Shown one piece after another: positions 15,589-24,338 of a stretch of 64,000 nt of DNA. The first letter of the stretch is position 1; every line of letters begins with the position of its first letter. The stretch covers positions 1 to 64,000 of the forward strand of contig DATBQE010000050.1 of the NCBI GenBank assembly GCA_036561005.1, read 5' to 3'. A program made the translations under genes and the position numbers. This DNA is from PKWO01 sp036561005 (GTDB lineage Bacteria > Pseudomonadota > Gammaproteobacteria > Burkholderiales > Burkholderiaceae_D). The notes under the pieces are model-generated. The model ran no database searches. It was not told the DNA's origin and was given only the letters and a program-made list of their open reading frames with translations.

Positions 15589-18500
15589 CTACGCCGCCTG
15601 CTTACTCCCCGCAGGTTGCGCGTTGAATTCAGTCAAAAGCGTCGCTTCCTTCTGCTTGGCCGCCTTAAAATGGCGTTCCTTGACGTGACCATAACCGCGG
15701 ATGTCTTCCGGAATGCTCGCAATTGCCGTCAACTTCCCGAGATTGTCTGCGCTCAACTTCGGCAGCAATGAAGAAATAGTCTGACGGTATTCGACTATCA
15801 ACGCCCGCTCCATCTTGCGCTCGGCGGTGTAACCGAAGATATCAAACGCACCGCCACGCAGGAACTTGAACTTGGCCAATACACCGAACGCCCGCATCAT
15901 CCAGGGACCGAACTCCTGCTTGATCAGATGTCCCTTGTCGTCGCGTTTGGCCAACAACGGCGGCGCGAGGTGCAACTTGATCTTGTAGTCGCCCTCGAAC
16001 ATGGCGCCGATCTTGTCAGAGAATGCCTTGTCGGTGTGCAGGCGGGCGACTTCGTATTCGTCCTTGTACGCCATCAGCTTGTAGAAATAACGCGCTACGG
16101 CCTCGGTCAGCTTCATGCCCCTGGCGGCGTCGCCAAGCTTGCTTTCGGCTGCTTTGACTTGCTCCACAAATGCCGAATATTGGGCAGCATAGGCGGCGTC
16201 CTGATAGGCGGTCAGCAAGGCGATGCGCTTGGCAACGATATCTTCCAGCGAAGGCTGGCGCTTGAACTCGATCACCTGAGCGACGACGTCGTTGGCGCGT
16301 GACAGCTTTTCGACCGCCGCAAAATCGTGCGCCGCCATGCGGCCCCAGTTGAAGGCTTGCCTGTTGAAATCGATCGATACGCCATTCAATTCGATCGCCT
16401 TCATGATCGCCGCTTCGGACAGAGGTACCCAACCCTTTTGCCATGAGTAACCGAGCATGAACATGTTGGTGGCAATGCTGTCGCCCATCAGGCCCGTCGC
16501 GATGTGCCCAGCGTCGACCATGTCGACATTGGCGGCACCGCATGCGGCGCGAATGTCCTGCTCCGCACCCGCACCGGGGAATTGCCAGTCCGGATTGCGC
16601 ACGAATGCGGCCGTCGGCGAAGAAGTCGTATTGACTGCCGCATGCGTACGGCCTTCACCCATGCGCGACAAGGCGTCACGGCTGGCGGTCACGATAATGT
16701 CGCAACCAATCACCAGATCAGCTGCACCGGTGCCGACACGCGTCGAGAAAATATCTTCCGGTTTGTTTGCCAGGCGCACGTGCGACATGACTGGGCCGCC
16801 CTTCTGCGCCAGGCCGCTCATGTCGAGCACCGAGCATCCCTTGCCTTCCAGATGCGCAGCCATGGCCAGAATCTGGCCAACCGTGACAACGCCGGTGCCG
16901 CCGATGCCGGTCACGATGATGCCGTAGGGCTCATCGGTAGCAGGCAGGTTCGGTTGCGGCAGGCTTTGCTCAGGGGCCGCAGCGCTCTTTGCCGACGTCA
17001 CCTTCTTGGGCTTTTTCAGCTTGCCGCCTTCCACCGTGACGAAGCTCGGGCAGAATCCGTTCACGCAGGAAAAATCCTTGTTGCACGAAGACTGATTGAT
17101 CTGGCGCTTGCGGCCCAATTCTGTTTCCAGCGGCTCGACCGACAGACAGTTCGATTGCACGCTGCAATCGCCGCAGCCTTCGCACACGGCTTCGTTGATG
17201 ACGGCGCGCTTGGCCGGGTCCGGATACTCGTTGCGTTTCCGGCGACGACGCTTTTCCGAGGCGCAGGTCTGGTCGTAAATCATGGCGGAAATGCCCTTGA
17301 CCTCGCGCAATTCGCGTTGCACGGCATCGAGCTCGCTGCGGTGACGGATCGTCACGCCGGGTGCCCAGTTGGTGTCTTCAGGGTACTTGTCCGGTTCGTC
17401 GGTCACGATAATGATCGGGTTGACGCCTTCGGCCGCAATCTGGCGCGAGATCATGGCGGGGTCGAGCGGGCCGTCGACGGTTTGTCCGCCGGTCATCGCA
17501 ACTGCATCGTTATAGAGAATCTTGTAGGTCATGTTGACCTTGGCCGCCACCGTCGCACGAATCGCCAACAGGCCGGAGTGGAAGTAAGTGCCGTCGCCGA
17601 GATTGGTGAAGACGTGTTCTTCCTTGGTGAACGGCGAATGGCCGATCCAGGTCGTGCCTTCCGCGCCCATGTGGGTGAAGGTCGAAGTCTCGCGATCCAT
17701 CCACAGCACCATGTAATGGCAGCCGATGCCGGCCAGCGCACGACTGCCTTCCGGCACCTTGGTGGACGTGTTGTGCGGACAACCCGAGCAGAAATGCGGC
17801 ACGCGATCCTTGGCCGGGTCGGCCTTGGTGTTGACCTTCAACACCGACTCTTTCGCTGCAAGATAAGCCACCCGTTCCCTGATGCGTTGCTCGACCGGAT
17901 GGCCGGCGAAGTACTTGCTGATACGTGTGGCGATGGCACGCGCGATCTGCGCGGGGTTCAATTCATACGTTGCCGGCAATAGCCATTCACCCTGCCCGGT
18001 GCCGGGCTTGCTGCTCCATTCACCCGATTCGTCGAACTTGCCGACCACGCGCGGGCGCTCGGCGCTGTCCGAGTTGTACAGTTCTTCCTTCAATTGGTAT
18101 TCGAGGATCTGGCGTTTTTCCTCGACCACCAGGATTTCGTCGAGGCCACGAGCAAACTCATGCACGCCTTCGGCTTCAAGCGGCCAGGTCATGCCGATCT
18201 TGTAGAGGCGGATGCCGATGTCGCGCGCGACGTTTTCGTCGATGCCGAGGTCAGCCAACGCCTGACGCGTGTCGATATAGGATTTGCCGGCCGTAATGAT
18301 GCCGATGCGCGCGTGCGGGCTGTCCCAGATGATCTTGTTGAGTTTGTTGGCGCGTACATAGGCCAGTGCGGCATACCATTTGAAATGGTTCATGCGCGCT
18401 TCCTGCTCCAGCACCGCGTCGGGCAGGCGGATATTCAGGCCGCCCGGCGGCATCTGGAATTCCGTCGGCACCACGATCTTGACGCGGTTCGGATCGAGAT

Positions 18501-19167
18501 CAACCGAGGCGCCCGATTCAACCAGGTCGGTCACGCATTTCATCGCCACCCACAGGCCGGTATAGCGGCTCATGGCCCAGCCGTGCAAGCCGTAGTCGAG
18601 ATATTCCTGCACCGAAGACGGATATAGCACCGGAATGCCGCAAGCCTTGAGGATATGTTCGCTCTGGTGGGCGGTGGTTGATGACTTTGCGGCATGATCG
18701 TCGCCGGCCATCACCAGCACGCCGCCGTGTGGCGCAGTGCCTGCCATGTTGGCATGTTTGAACACGTCACCGCAGCGATCCACGCCAGGGCCTTTGCCGT
18801 ACCACATGCCGAACACGCCGTCGTACTCGGCGCCGGGGAACAAGTTGACCTGCTGCGTGCCCCAGACGCTGGTGGCAGCCAGGTCTTCGTTCATGCCCGG
18901 ATGGAATTTGACGTGATGCGCGTCGAGGTATTTCTTGGCCTTGGCGGCGGTCTGGTCGACGCTGCCCAGCGGCGAGCCGCGGTAACCGGTGATGAAACCG
19001 GCGGTATTCAGGCCTGCGGCCAAGTCGCGCTGGCGCTGCATCATGGGCAAGCGAATCATCGCCTGCGTGCCGGTCATGAAGGCATGGCCGGTCTCTAGCG
19101 TGTACTTGTCATTCAGGGAAATATTATCCAGCAGCTGCCGCTGTCCGGAACTCAAAGGTGCGTTCAT
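15589..19167 (-). CDS. Fused indolepyruvate ferredoxin oxidoreductase
   Basis: A 1192-residue fusion of the alpha, beta and gamma parts of a 2-oxoacid:acceptor oxidoreductase. The N-terminal third is the pyrimidine-binding region. A thiamine-diphosphate segment follows with FCSGCPHNTSTKVPEGS and GAEGTTWIGHSPF. Cysteines of an iron-sulfur region (CEGCGDCSVQSNC, then SSCNKDFSCVNGFCPSF) fall at about residues 660-705. The gamma domain begins around YGIIVTGIGGTGVVTVGQ. It decarboxylates aryl pyruvates such as indolepyruvate and phenylpyruvate from aromatic amino acid transamination. GGAG precedes ATG 19167. Proximity to phhA and hpd supports a role in aromatic amino acid catabolism. Confidence 0.93.
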   Translation of the reverse strand: MNAPLSSGQRQLLDNISLNDKYTLETGHAFMTGTQAMIRLPMMQRQRDLAAGLNTAGFITGYRGSPLGSVDQTAAKAKKYLDAHHVKFHPGMNEDLAATSVWGTQQVNLFPGAEYDGVFGMWYGKGPGVDRCGDVFKHANMAGTAPHGGVLVMAGDDHAAKSSTTAHQSEHILKACGIPVLYPSSVQEYLDYGLHGWAMSRYTGLWVAMKCVTDLVESGASVDLDPNRVKIVVPTEFQMPPGGLNIRLPDAVLEQEARMNHFKWYAALAYVRANKLNKIIWDSPHARIGIITAGKSYIDTRQALADLGIDENVARDIGIRLYKIGMTWPLEAEGVHEFARGLDEILVVEEKRQILEYQLKEELYNSDSAERPRVVGKFDESGEWSSKPGTGQGEWLLPATYELNPAQIARAIATRISKYFAGHPVEQRIRERVAYLAAKESVLKVNTKADPAKDRVPHFCSGCPHNTSTKVPEGSRALAGIGCHYMVLWMDRETSTFTHMGAEGTTWIGHSPFTKEEHVFTNLGDGTYFHSGLLAIRATVAAKVNMTYKILYNDAVAMTGGQTVDGPLDPAMISRQIAAEGVNPIIIVTDEPDKYPEDTNWAPGVTIRHRSELDAVQRELREVKGISAMIYDQTCASEKRRRRKRNEYPDPAKRAVINEAVCEGCGDCSVQSNCLSVEPLETELGRKRQINQSSCNKDFSCVNGFCPSFVTVEGGKLKKPKKVTSAKSAAAPEQSLPQPNLPATDEPYGIIVTGIGGTGVVTVGQILAMAAHLEGKGCSVLDMSGLAQKGGPVMSHVRLANKPEDIFSTRVGTGAADLVIGCDIIVTASRDALSRMGEGRTHAAVNTTSSPTAAFVRNPDWQFPGAGAEQDIRAACGAANVDMVDAGHIATGLMGDSIATNMFMLGYSWQKGWVPLSEAAIMKAIELNGVSIDFNRQAFNWGRMAAHDFAAVEKLSRANDVVAQVIEFKRQPSLEDIVAKRIALLTAYQDAAYAAQYSAFVEQVKAAESKLGDAARGMKLTEAVARYFYKLMAYKDEYEVARLHTDKAFSDKIGAMFEGDYKIKLHLAPPLLAKRDDKGHLIKQEFGPWMMRAFGVLAKFKFLRGGAFDIFGYTAERKMERALIVEYRQTISSLLPKLSADNLGKLTAIASIPEDIRGYGHVKERHFKAAKQKEATLLTEFNAQPAGSKQAA

Positions 19168-19548
19168 TCAGTCTCCAGGCCAAAAATCGTGTCTTTGGTG
19201 CGATGATGGGTGCGAGGGGGGTATCGCGGTCGATACGACCAGCCTTGTGGGCGAGCCGCTTACGTTTACTTTTGCTTTCCGATATTTTACACGCTAGCGC
19301 CGCATCTGGACCAAGCGGCAATTGGCCACTTGCGTGGCAAGCATGAATGTAAATACGTGTAACAAGGCGTAATAGCCTTTTTCAAACTTTTGGCAACACG
19401 GTTAAATAGAGCCATCGATACGCGGCAGCAAACTGGAAATTGCGGTGATTGCTGCACCGGCCATCACAGCCGGCGGCGTGTCGATTCAGTCCCTTGCTTT
19501 ACCTCAGTGCCAGTTGCGGATTCCACCATTCACGGGGAATCCGCTTTT
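19168..19548. other. 381-base intergenic region with possible plus-strand small RNA
   Basis: No protein gene is visible. The left part should hold the minus-strand promoter of the indolepyruvate oxidoreductase (TAAAAT at about 19280 on the minus strand is a possible -10). The right part ends in a strong plus-strand terminator (19516-19550) although no plus-strand gene precedes it. AACTGG near 19432 and CCAGTT near 19510 are complementary and could close a long stem. A small RNA of about 100-200 bases is possible but unproven. Confidence 0.35.
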
Positions 19549-19550
19549 TT
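19516..19550 (+). terminator. Orphan plus-strand Rho-independent terminator
   Basis: A perfect 9-bp stem (GCGGATTCC 19516-19524, GGAATCCGC 19536-19544) is followed on the plus strand by six T residues, which overlap the stop codon of the convergent phhA gene. The minus-strand side is A-rich, so it would not terminate phhA. It implies a plus-strand transcript from the preceding intergenic region. Confidence 0.7.
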
Positions 19551-20436
19551 ATTTGACGGCTATTTCTGTCTCTCCGGGCAGCAAGGTATCGGCAGGCAAG
19601 GTGTCGAGATCCTTCAGGCGTTCGTAGACGGGGGTAAAGTCGGGCGCCGTTTCGTCAAACAATTGCTGGAAGTCACGAATGACGAAATAAGTCTCCTGGT
19701 ACGAATCTATTTTGTACAAGGTCCGCATCACGCGTTCCGCATTGAATCCAATACGGCGCGGCGACTGGCTGGTCAGGCAATATTCGATTTCGCCGCCCGA
19801 AGACAGGATACCCGCGCCATAGACGCGCAGCCCTTCGGGGCTCTGAATCAATCCGAATTCGATGGTGTACCAATAGAGGCGCGCCAGATTCTTCAAGCCG
19901 CCGAGTTTCAGCGCCTTCAATCCGCCGAGACCATATTGTTGCAGATGGTCTGCCACGATAGGATTGAACAACAAGGGCACATGGCCGAAGAAGTCATGAA
20001 ACACATCGGGCTCGACGATGTAGTCGAACTCGTGCGGTTCACGCAGCCAGACCGTGACCGGAAAGCGCCGCGACGCCAAATGTTCGAAAAAGGTCTGGTC
20101 CGGCACCAGGCCGGGGACGGCCACGATGCGCCAGCCCGTTGCCTTGAACAAGGCTTCCGAGGTGCGCTCGAAATTCGGAATCTCTTTGGATGCATCGAGT
20201 GCGGCAAGACTCTCGATGAACACATCGCAGGCGCGCCCCGGGAGCAACTTGGCTTGCCGTTCATACAGACGGCGCCACAGCGCATGCTGCTCCGGCGTAT
20301 AGGCCGCCATGTCCTGCTCGACGACATATTGCGCGTCGGCCTTGCTGTAGTCGCCGCGCAGCGTACCGCCGTCGGATTTCTCAGCCAGGGTTTTGAAAAA
20401 TTCGTCGTGACCGACTGCAGTGGCAATAGTGTCCAT
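19549..20436 (-). CDS. phhA: Phenylalanine 4-monooxygenase
   Basis: A 295-residue bacterial phenylalanine hydroxylase. It converts phenylalanine to tyrosine using oxygen, a pterin and a non-heme iron. The iron-binding histidines lie in VFHDFFGHVPLLFNP, and the downstream glutamate is in the YWYTIEFGL segment. Other family stretches are LREPHEFDYIVEPD and LSSGGEIEYCL. There is no N-terminal ACT regulatory domain, as expected for bacterial enzymes. The stop of hpd is one base upstream of its start, so hpd and phhA form an operon read from the promoter at 21557-21680. Confidence 0.97.
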   Translation of the reverse strand: MDTIATAVGHDEFFKTLAEKSDGGTLRGDYSKADAQYVVEQDMAAYTPEQHALWRRLYERQAKLLPGRACDVFIESLAALDASKEIPNFERTSEALFKATGWRIVAVPGLVPDQTFFEHLASRRFPVTVWLREPHEFDYIVEPDVFHDFFGHVPLLFNPIVADHLQQYGLGGLKALKLGGLKNLARLYWYTIEFGLIQSPEGLRVYGAGILSSGGEIEYCLTSQSPRRIGFNAERVMRTLYKIDSYQETYFVIRDFQQLFDETAPDFTPVYERLKDLDTLPADTLLPGETEIAVK

Positions 20437-20437
20437 G

Positions 20438-21556
20438 TCAGCTGGCGACGGTCTCGTCTTTCAGTACGCCGCGCTTGATCTGGTCGAGTTCGATCGATTC
20501 GAAAAGGGCGCGGAAGTTGCCTTCGCCAAATCCCTGGTCACCCTTGCGCTGGATGATTTCAAAGAAAATTGGGCCGATCACGGTTTGCGTGAAAATCTGT
20601 AGCAGCAATTCGCGTTGTTGCGCATTGCTGTTGCCGTCGATCAGGATGCGCAAGCGACGCAATTCATCGAGATTTTCGCCATGCTCAGGCAAGCGGCGGT
20701 TGACCAGATCGTAATACGTTTCGATGGTGTCCTGGAACACGACCTGCGACTTTTTCATGGTCTCGACCGTGCCGTAGATATCGTCCGTACCAAGGGCGAT
20801 ATGTTGAATGCCTTCGCCGTGATAGAGGTCCAGATATTCGGCGATCTGCGACTTGTCGTCCGACGATTCATTGATCGGAATACGGATCTTGCCGCATGGC
20901 GAAGTCATGGCCTTGGATTTGAGGCCAGTGAGCTTGCCCTCGATATCGAAATAGCGGATCTCGCGGAAATTGAACAAGCCTTCGTAGAATTCTGCCCATT
21001 CCTTCATGCGGCCGCGATGCACGTTGTGCGTCAAATGGTCGATGTAGGTCAGGCCATTGCCGACCGGGTTGGCCTTGGCGCCCGGTATGGCGACAAAGTC
21101 GACGTCGTAAATGCTGATGTCGCCGATCGCGCCTTCATCTTTTGCGCCACCCTTGCCGCGCCAGCGGTCGACGAAATAGATCAGCGAATCGCCGATGCCC
21201 TTGATCGCAGGGATGTTCAATTCCATCGGACCGGTCTTGTTGTCGAAACCCCAGGCACCCAGCTCGAGCGCACGCTTGTAGGCGTAAGCCGCGTCGTTGA
21301 CGCGGAAGGCGATGGCGCAAATCGACGGACCGTGCTGGCGCGCGAAACGCTGCGCGAAGGAATCCTGCTCTGCATTGATGATGAAATTGATCTCACCCTG
21401 GCGATACAGCGTCACATCCTTGTGGCGATGACGTGCGATGGCGGTGAATCCCATTTGCTCGAACAACGCACCCAATGCAACCGGGTCCGGTGCCGCATAT
21501 TCGATAAACTCAAATCCGTCGGTACCCATTGGGTTGTCCCAAGCTTGAAATTCCAT
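20438..21556 (-). CDS. hpd: 4-hydroxyphenylpyruvate dioxygenase
   Basis: A 372-residue dioxygenase with two vicinal-oxygen-chelate domains. It converts 4-hydroxyphenylpyruvate to homogentisate with a non-heme iron. Visible signatures are YIDHLTHNVHRGRM (first iron His region), EGIQHIALGTDDIYGT (second His) and IGPIFFEIIQRKGDQGFGEGNF (Glu ligand and C-terminal lid). ATG 21556 is chosen because a GGAGG site lies just before it; the longer frame upstream runs through the promoter palindromes. It is the first gene of the hpd-phhA operon and divergent from the Lrp-type regulator. Confidence 0.97.
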   Translation of the reverse strand: MEFQAWDNPMGTDGFEFIEYAAPDPVALGALFEQMGFTAIARHRHKDVTLYRQGEINFIINAEQDSFAQRFARQHGPSICAIAFRVNDAAYAYKRALELGAWGFDNKTGPMELNIPAIKGIGDSLIYFVDRWRGKGGAKDEGAIGDISIYDVDFVAIPGAKANPVGNGLTYIDHLTHNVHRGRMKEWAEFYEGLFNFREIRYFDIEGKLTGLKSKAMTSPCGKIRIPINESSDDKSQIAEYLDLYHGEGIQHIALGTDDIYGTVETMKKSQVVFQDTIETYYDLVNRRLPEHGENLDELRRLRILIDGNSNAQQRELLLQIFTQTVIGPIFFEIIQRKGDQGFGEGNFRALFESIELDQIKRGVLKDETVAS

Positions 21557-21573
21557 GCCATCCTCCAGGTTAA

Positions 21574-21609
21574 TTATGCCGATAGTATAGGCCTCCAGCG
21601 TCGGCATAA
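21574..21609 (-). promoter_or_regulatory. hpd promoter with 9-bp inverted repeat
   Basis: TTATGCCGA (21574-21582) and TCGGCATAA (21601-21609) form a perfect 9-bp inverted repeat with an 18-base spacer. On the minus strand a -10-like TATACT (complement of 21584-21589) lies inside it, about 28 bases before the hpd start. Overlap of the repeat with the core promoter suggests an operator for hpd control. The protein bound is unknown; the adjacent Lrp/AsnC protein is a candidate. Confidence 0.55.
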
Positions 21610-21637
21610 AATGCCAATTCCCCGGCAAGTTTCGGCA

Positions 21638-21662
21638 ATTTGAGCAATAATATTGCTCAAAT
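21638..21662. promoter_or_regulatory. Perfect 25-bp palindrome, likely Lrp/AsnC operator
   Basis: Two perfect 12-bp arms (ATTTGAGCAATA and its complement) flank a single central A at 21650. The palindrome lies 21 bases before the start of the Lrp-type gene and overlaps its probable promoter (TTGAGC, 16-base spacing, TATTTA). Lrp/AsnC regulators commonly bind such AT-rich palindromes and repress their own gene. Control of both the regulator and the divergent hpd-phhA operon is inferred from position. Confidence 0.7.
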
Positions 21663-21682
21663 ATTTAAAATGGAGACAAAGA

Positions 21683-22189
21683 ATGCCCGCGATCCCGCTA
21701 GACAAAACCGACCGCAAGATTCTCGCAATTTTGCAGACAGATGGCCGCCTGTCGAATCAGGAAGTTGCCGAACGCGTCAACCTGTCGCCATCGCCGTGCC
21801 TGCGTCGTATCAAGCAACTGGAAGAAAGCGGTGTGATCCGCCAATACGTTGCCTTGCTGGCCCCGGAAAAAATTGGCTTGGGATTGCTTGCCTATGTCAA
21901 TGTGCGCATGGAAAAGCATAGCGACATTTCGGCGACCGGGGCCGCGCGCACCGTTTCACCTTCGCCGCGGGCCGATTTCGCAGCATCGGTGGCAAACTGG
22001 CCCGAAGTTGTGGCGTGTTATGCAATGACCGGGGAGATGGATTACTTGTTGCGTGTCCATGTCGAAGACATGGAGCATTTTTCGCGCTTCATGATGGAGA
22101 CCCTGTTGCGCCATCCGGCCGTGCTCGATGTCAAATCGAGCTTTGCATTGCAGCGCGTGAAGGACACAACCGCACTGCCGCTCGTCTAG
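21683..22189 (+). CDS. Lrp/AsnC family transcriptional regulator
   Basis: A 168-residue feast/famine regulator. The N-terminal helix-turn-helix is clear (LDKTDRKILAILQTDGRLSN, then LSPSPCLRRIKQLEESGVIR), and the C-terminal RAM/ACT-like domain includes VVACYAMTGEMDYLLRVHVED. ATG 21683 has a GGAGA site and matches the family N-terminus. An insertion of about ten residues (SATGAARTVSPSPRADFAAS) sits in the linker before the C-terminal domain. It is divergent from hpd-phhA and probably adjusts aromatic amino acid catabolism; the effector is probably an amino acid. Confidence 0.92.
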   Translation: MPAIPLDKTDRKILAILQTDGRLSNQEVAERVNLSPSPCLRRIKQLEESGVIRQYVALLAPEKIGLGLLAYVNVRMEKHSDISATGAARTVSPSPRADFAASVANWPEVVACYAMTGEMDYLLRVHVEDMEHFSRFMMETLLRHPAVLDVKSSFALQRVKDTTALPLV

Positions 22190-22357
22190 TCCGGGTATTT
22201 CACCGGACCGGCCAGAAATTTGAAAGGAAGGCATATGTCGACTGGGTTTTCGGTTTGCCGGCAATAGATCCAATTTGTACTGCCGGCCTACGCGGATGCT
22301 GACACACAATTCGCGCGCCATCATTCCGCTTTCCCACGAAATATCCGGGCTAGCGCG

Positions 22358-23092
22358 CTATTTGAAACCGGGAATGTTGCGCAACAGTTTCTTGGCCGCG
22401 CGCGTATTGGCTTTCAGGGTGTAGTCAAGGCTGGCAACCTGCTCCTCGACCGCTTCTTGCAGCATGCTGGCCGGGTTCGCCGGGGACAACTTCAGATAGG
22501 CATCGGCTTCGCCGTGGTCGCGATGAATTTCCATCCCGGCCTTCTTGGCGATATGCATCATGGTCTTGTTCGACCACAAGCAATGCATGAACAGGGTATC
22601 GATTTCCGCGTTGCGGCAATGCATGGCAGCGCGTTCGAACAATTTCGTACCCACACCCATGCCGCGCGCCGATTCCGAAACCGACACGCCAAACTCCGCT
22701 GAGCGTGCGACCGCCATCGCGCCACGCTGCATCGGCTCACGTGGGGCGTAGGCCAAATGCCCTACGCCGACCAGATGCAGTTTGCTGTCATAGACGCCGA
22801 AAACCGTATCGCGCGAGAAATCGAGGTGCTGTACATAACGTGTGATCAGTTCATCAGGCAATACCGACCCGAAGCGCAGCAAGCGATCACTATCCGGTAA
22901 AGCCAGGAAATGCATGAGTAGCCTGCGCCGATCGCGCTCGGGAACTTCTTTGACTCGGATAGTGGGCCTCTCGATGGTTTCCCGGCTTTCACCAGTAGCT
23001 TCGACAGGGGCACGCATTTCCGGCAATACGTCTTTTGAATTCACGGCTTTCTCCAATTCAGGCAAGGCCTGTTGTGCAGTGCACCAATGCAT
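22358..23092 (-). CDS. GNAT family N-acetyltransferase
   Basis: A 244-residue protein with a GNAT fold in its central part. The acetyl-CoA-binding motif A region is FGVSVSESARGMGVGTKLFERAA, and the segment HLVGVGHLAYAP forms the preceding strand. About 45 N-terminal residues are not conserved-looking, and the C-terminus adds a helical, charged tail ending RAAKKLLRNIPGFK. The acetylated substrate cannot be told from sequence. It converges with the Lrp gene and is divergent from the ABC transporter genes. Confidence 0.82.
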   Translation of the reverse strand: MHWCTAQQALPELEKAVNSKDVLPEMRAPVEATGESRETIERPTIRVKEVPERDRRRLLMHFLALPDSDRLLRFGSVLPDELITRYVQHLDFSRDTVFGVYDSKLHLVGVGHLAYAPREPMQRGAMAVARSAEFGVSVSESARGMGVGTKLFERAAMHCRNAEIDTLFMHCLWSNKTMMHIAKKAGMEIHRDHGEADAYLKLSPANPASMLQEAVEEQVASLDYTLKANTRAAKKLLRNIPGFK

Positions 23093-23113
23093 TGTAGGCC
23101 AAGCCGTCGCAGG

Positions 23114-23137
23114 TTTCTAGGAAATTTGTTCTAGAAA
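23114..23137. promoter_or_regulatory. 7-bp inverted repeat upstream of the GNAT gene
   Basis: TTTCTAG (23114-23120) and CTAGAAA (23131-23137) form a perfect inverted repeat with a ten-base spacer, 22 bases before the GNAT start. It could be an operator or a leader hairpin. No regulator is identifiable. Confidence 0.3.
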
Positions 23138-23359
23138 TTGGCAATCCGTCATCGAAAACAACCCAGGAATACAACTAACGCGTACTGCATTGACAAATAA
23201 CGCTTCAATTGCGCAGCTGTTGACAACGAAGACCAATTAGTCATGCCGACCATTAACGATCTCGAACCGCTGATAATTATTTTCTGTGGCCCATACAAAT
23301 AGTACTATTGCAATTTATTATCAAAGCTGCACGACGCATCCACTTTTACCGGAACGAAT

Positions 23360-24310
23360 ATGGCCCTTCCCTTGCTCAGCGCAAACGATCTACACAAGTC
23401 ATACGATGGCCGTATCGCGGTCGACGGAATCAGTTTTCATCTTGAGGCAGGGCAGACCCTCGGATTGATCGGCCCAAACGGCGCCGGAAAATCGACCACC
23501 GTCAGCATGCTGTGTGGCCTGTTGCGCCCTGATCGCGGCGAAGTTTCCATTGCGGGGAAAAAACTGGAGGCGGGCGCGAGCGCGGTCAAGCAATTGATCG
23601 GACTGGTACCGCAAGATTTGGCGCTGGTGGAAGAAATCTCCGCGCGCGAGAACCTCAAGTTGTTCGGCGCGTTATATGGGCTCCAGGGCACCGCGCTGAA
23701 AAAACGCTGCGATGAAGTGCTGGCACTGGTCAATCTCGAAGACCGCGCAGGCGACAAACCGATGACTTTTTCCGGCGGCATGAAACGCCGCCTGAATATA
23801 GCCGCCGCCCTGCTGCATGACCCGCAACTCCTGATCCTCGACGAACCAACTGTCGGTGTCGATCCGCAAAGCCGCAACGCGATTTTCGAAACCCTGGAGG
23901 CGCAAAAACGTCTCGGACGCTCGCTGATCTATACCAGTCACTACATGGAAGAGGTCGAACGGCTGGCCGACCATATCGTGATCATCGACCATGGCAAGTT
24001 GCTGGCCAACGAGAGTCCGGATGCGCTGCATAAACGCCTGCCGGCGCAGGCAGCATTGTCGGTCAGCCTGGCTCAGGCAGCCTCACCTTCCGTGCTGGAA
24101 AAATTACGCGAACTGGAGGGTGTCACCGGTGTGGAACTGGCAGAAGACAATCTGCAGGAGTTGAATATTCTTTTGCTCGAAGGCGAGCAAGCCGCAGGGG
24201 TTCTGAATTGGCTGGTTGCACAAGGCTGCCGGCCCTTGCATTTTGCGACTGCAAAAACACGCCTGGAAGATATCTTCCTCACGCTGACCGGGCGCAGCCT
24301 GCGCGATTGA
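23360..24310 (+). CDS. ABC transporter ATP-binding protein
   Basis: A 316-residue ABC ATPase of the ABC-2/DrrA type. Walker A is GPNGAGKST (residues 38-46), the signature is FSGGMKRRLNIAAALL, Walker B is LLILDEPTVGVDP and the switch His is in YTSHYMEEVERL. The 90 residues after the ATPase core are typical of exporters of this group. It powers the permease encoded next, whose start lies 28 bases downstream. The substrate is unknown; such pairs export drugs, lipids or polymers. Confidence 0.93.
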   Translation: MALPLLSANDLHKSYDGRIAVDGISFHLEAGQTLGLIGPNGAGKSTTVSMLCGLLRPDRGEVSIAGKKLEAGASAVKQLIGLVPQDLALVEEISARENLKLFGALYGLQGTALKKRCDEVLALVNLEDRAGDKPMTFSGGMKRRLNIAAALLHDPQLLILDEPTVGVDPQSRNAIFETLEAQKRLGRSLIYTSHYMEEVERLADHIVIIDHGKLLANESPDALHKRLPAQAALSVSLAQAASPSVLEKLRELEGVTGVELAEDNLQELNILLLEGEQAAGVLNWLVAQGCRPLHFATAKTRLEDIFLTLTGRSLRD

Positions 24311-24338
24311 TCCATAACAATAAGAGAGGAAGCTTCCC

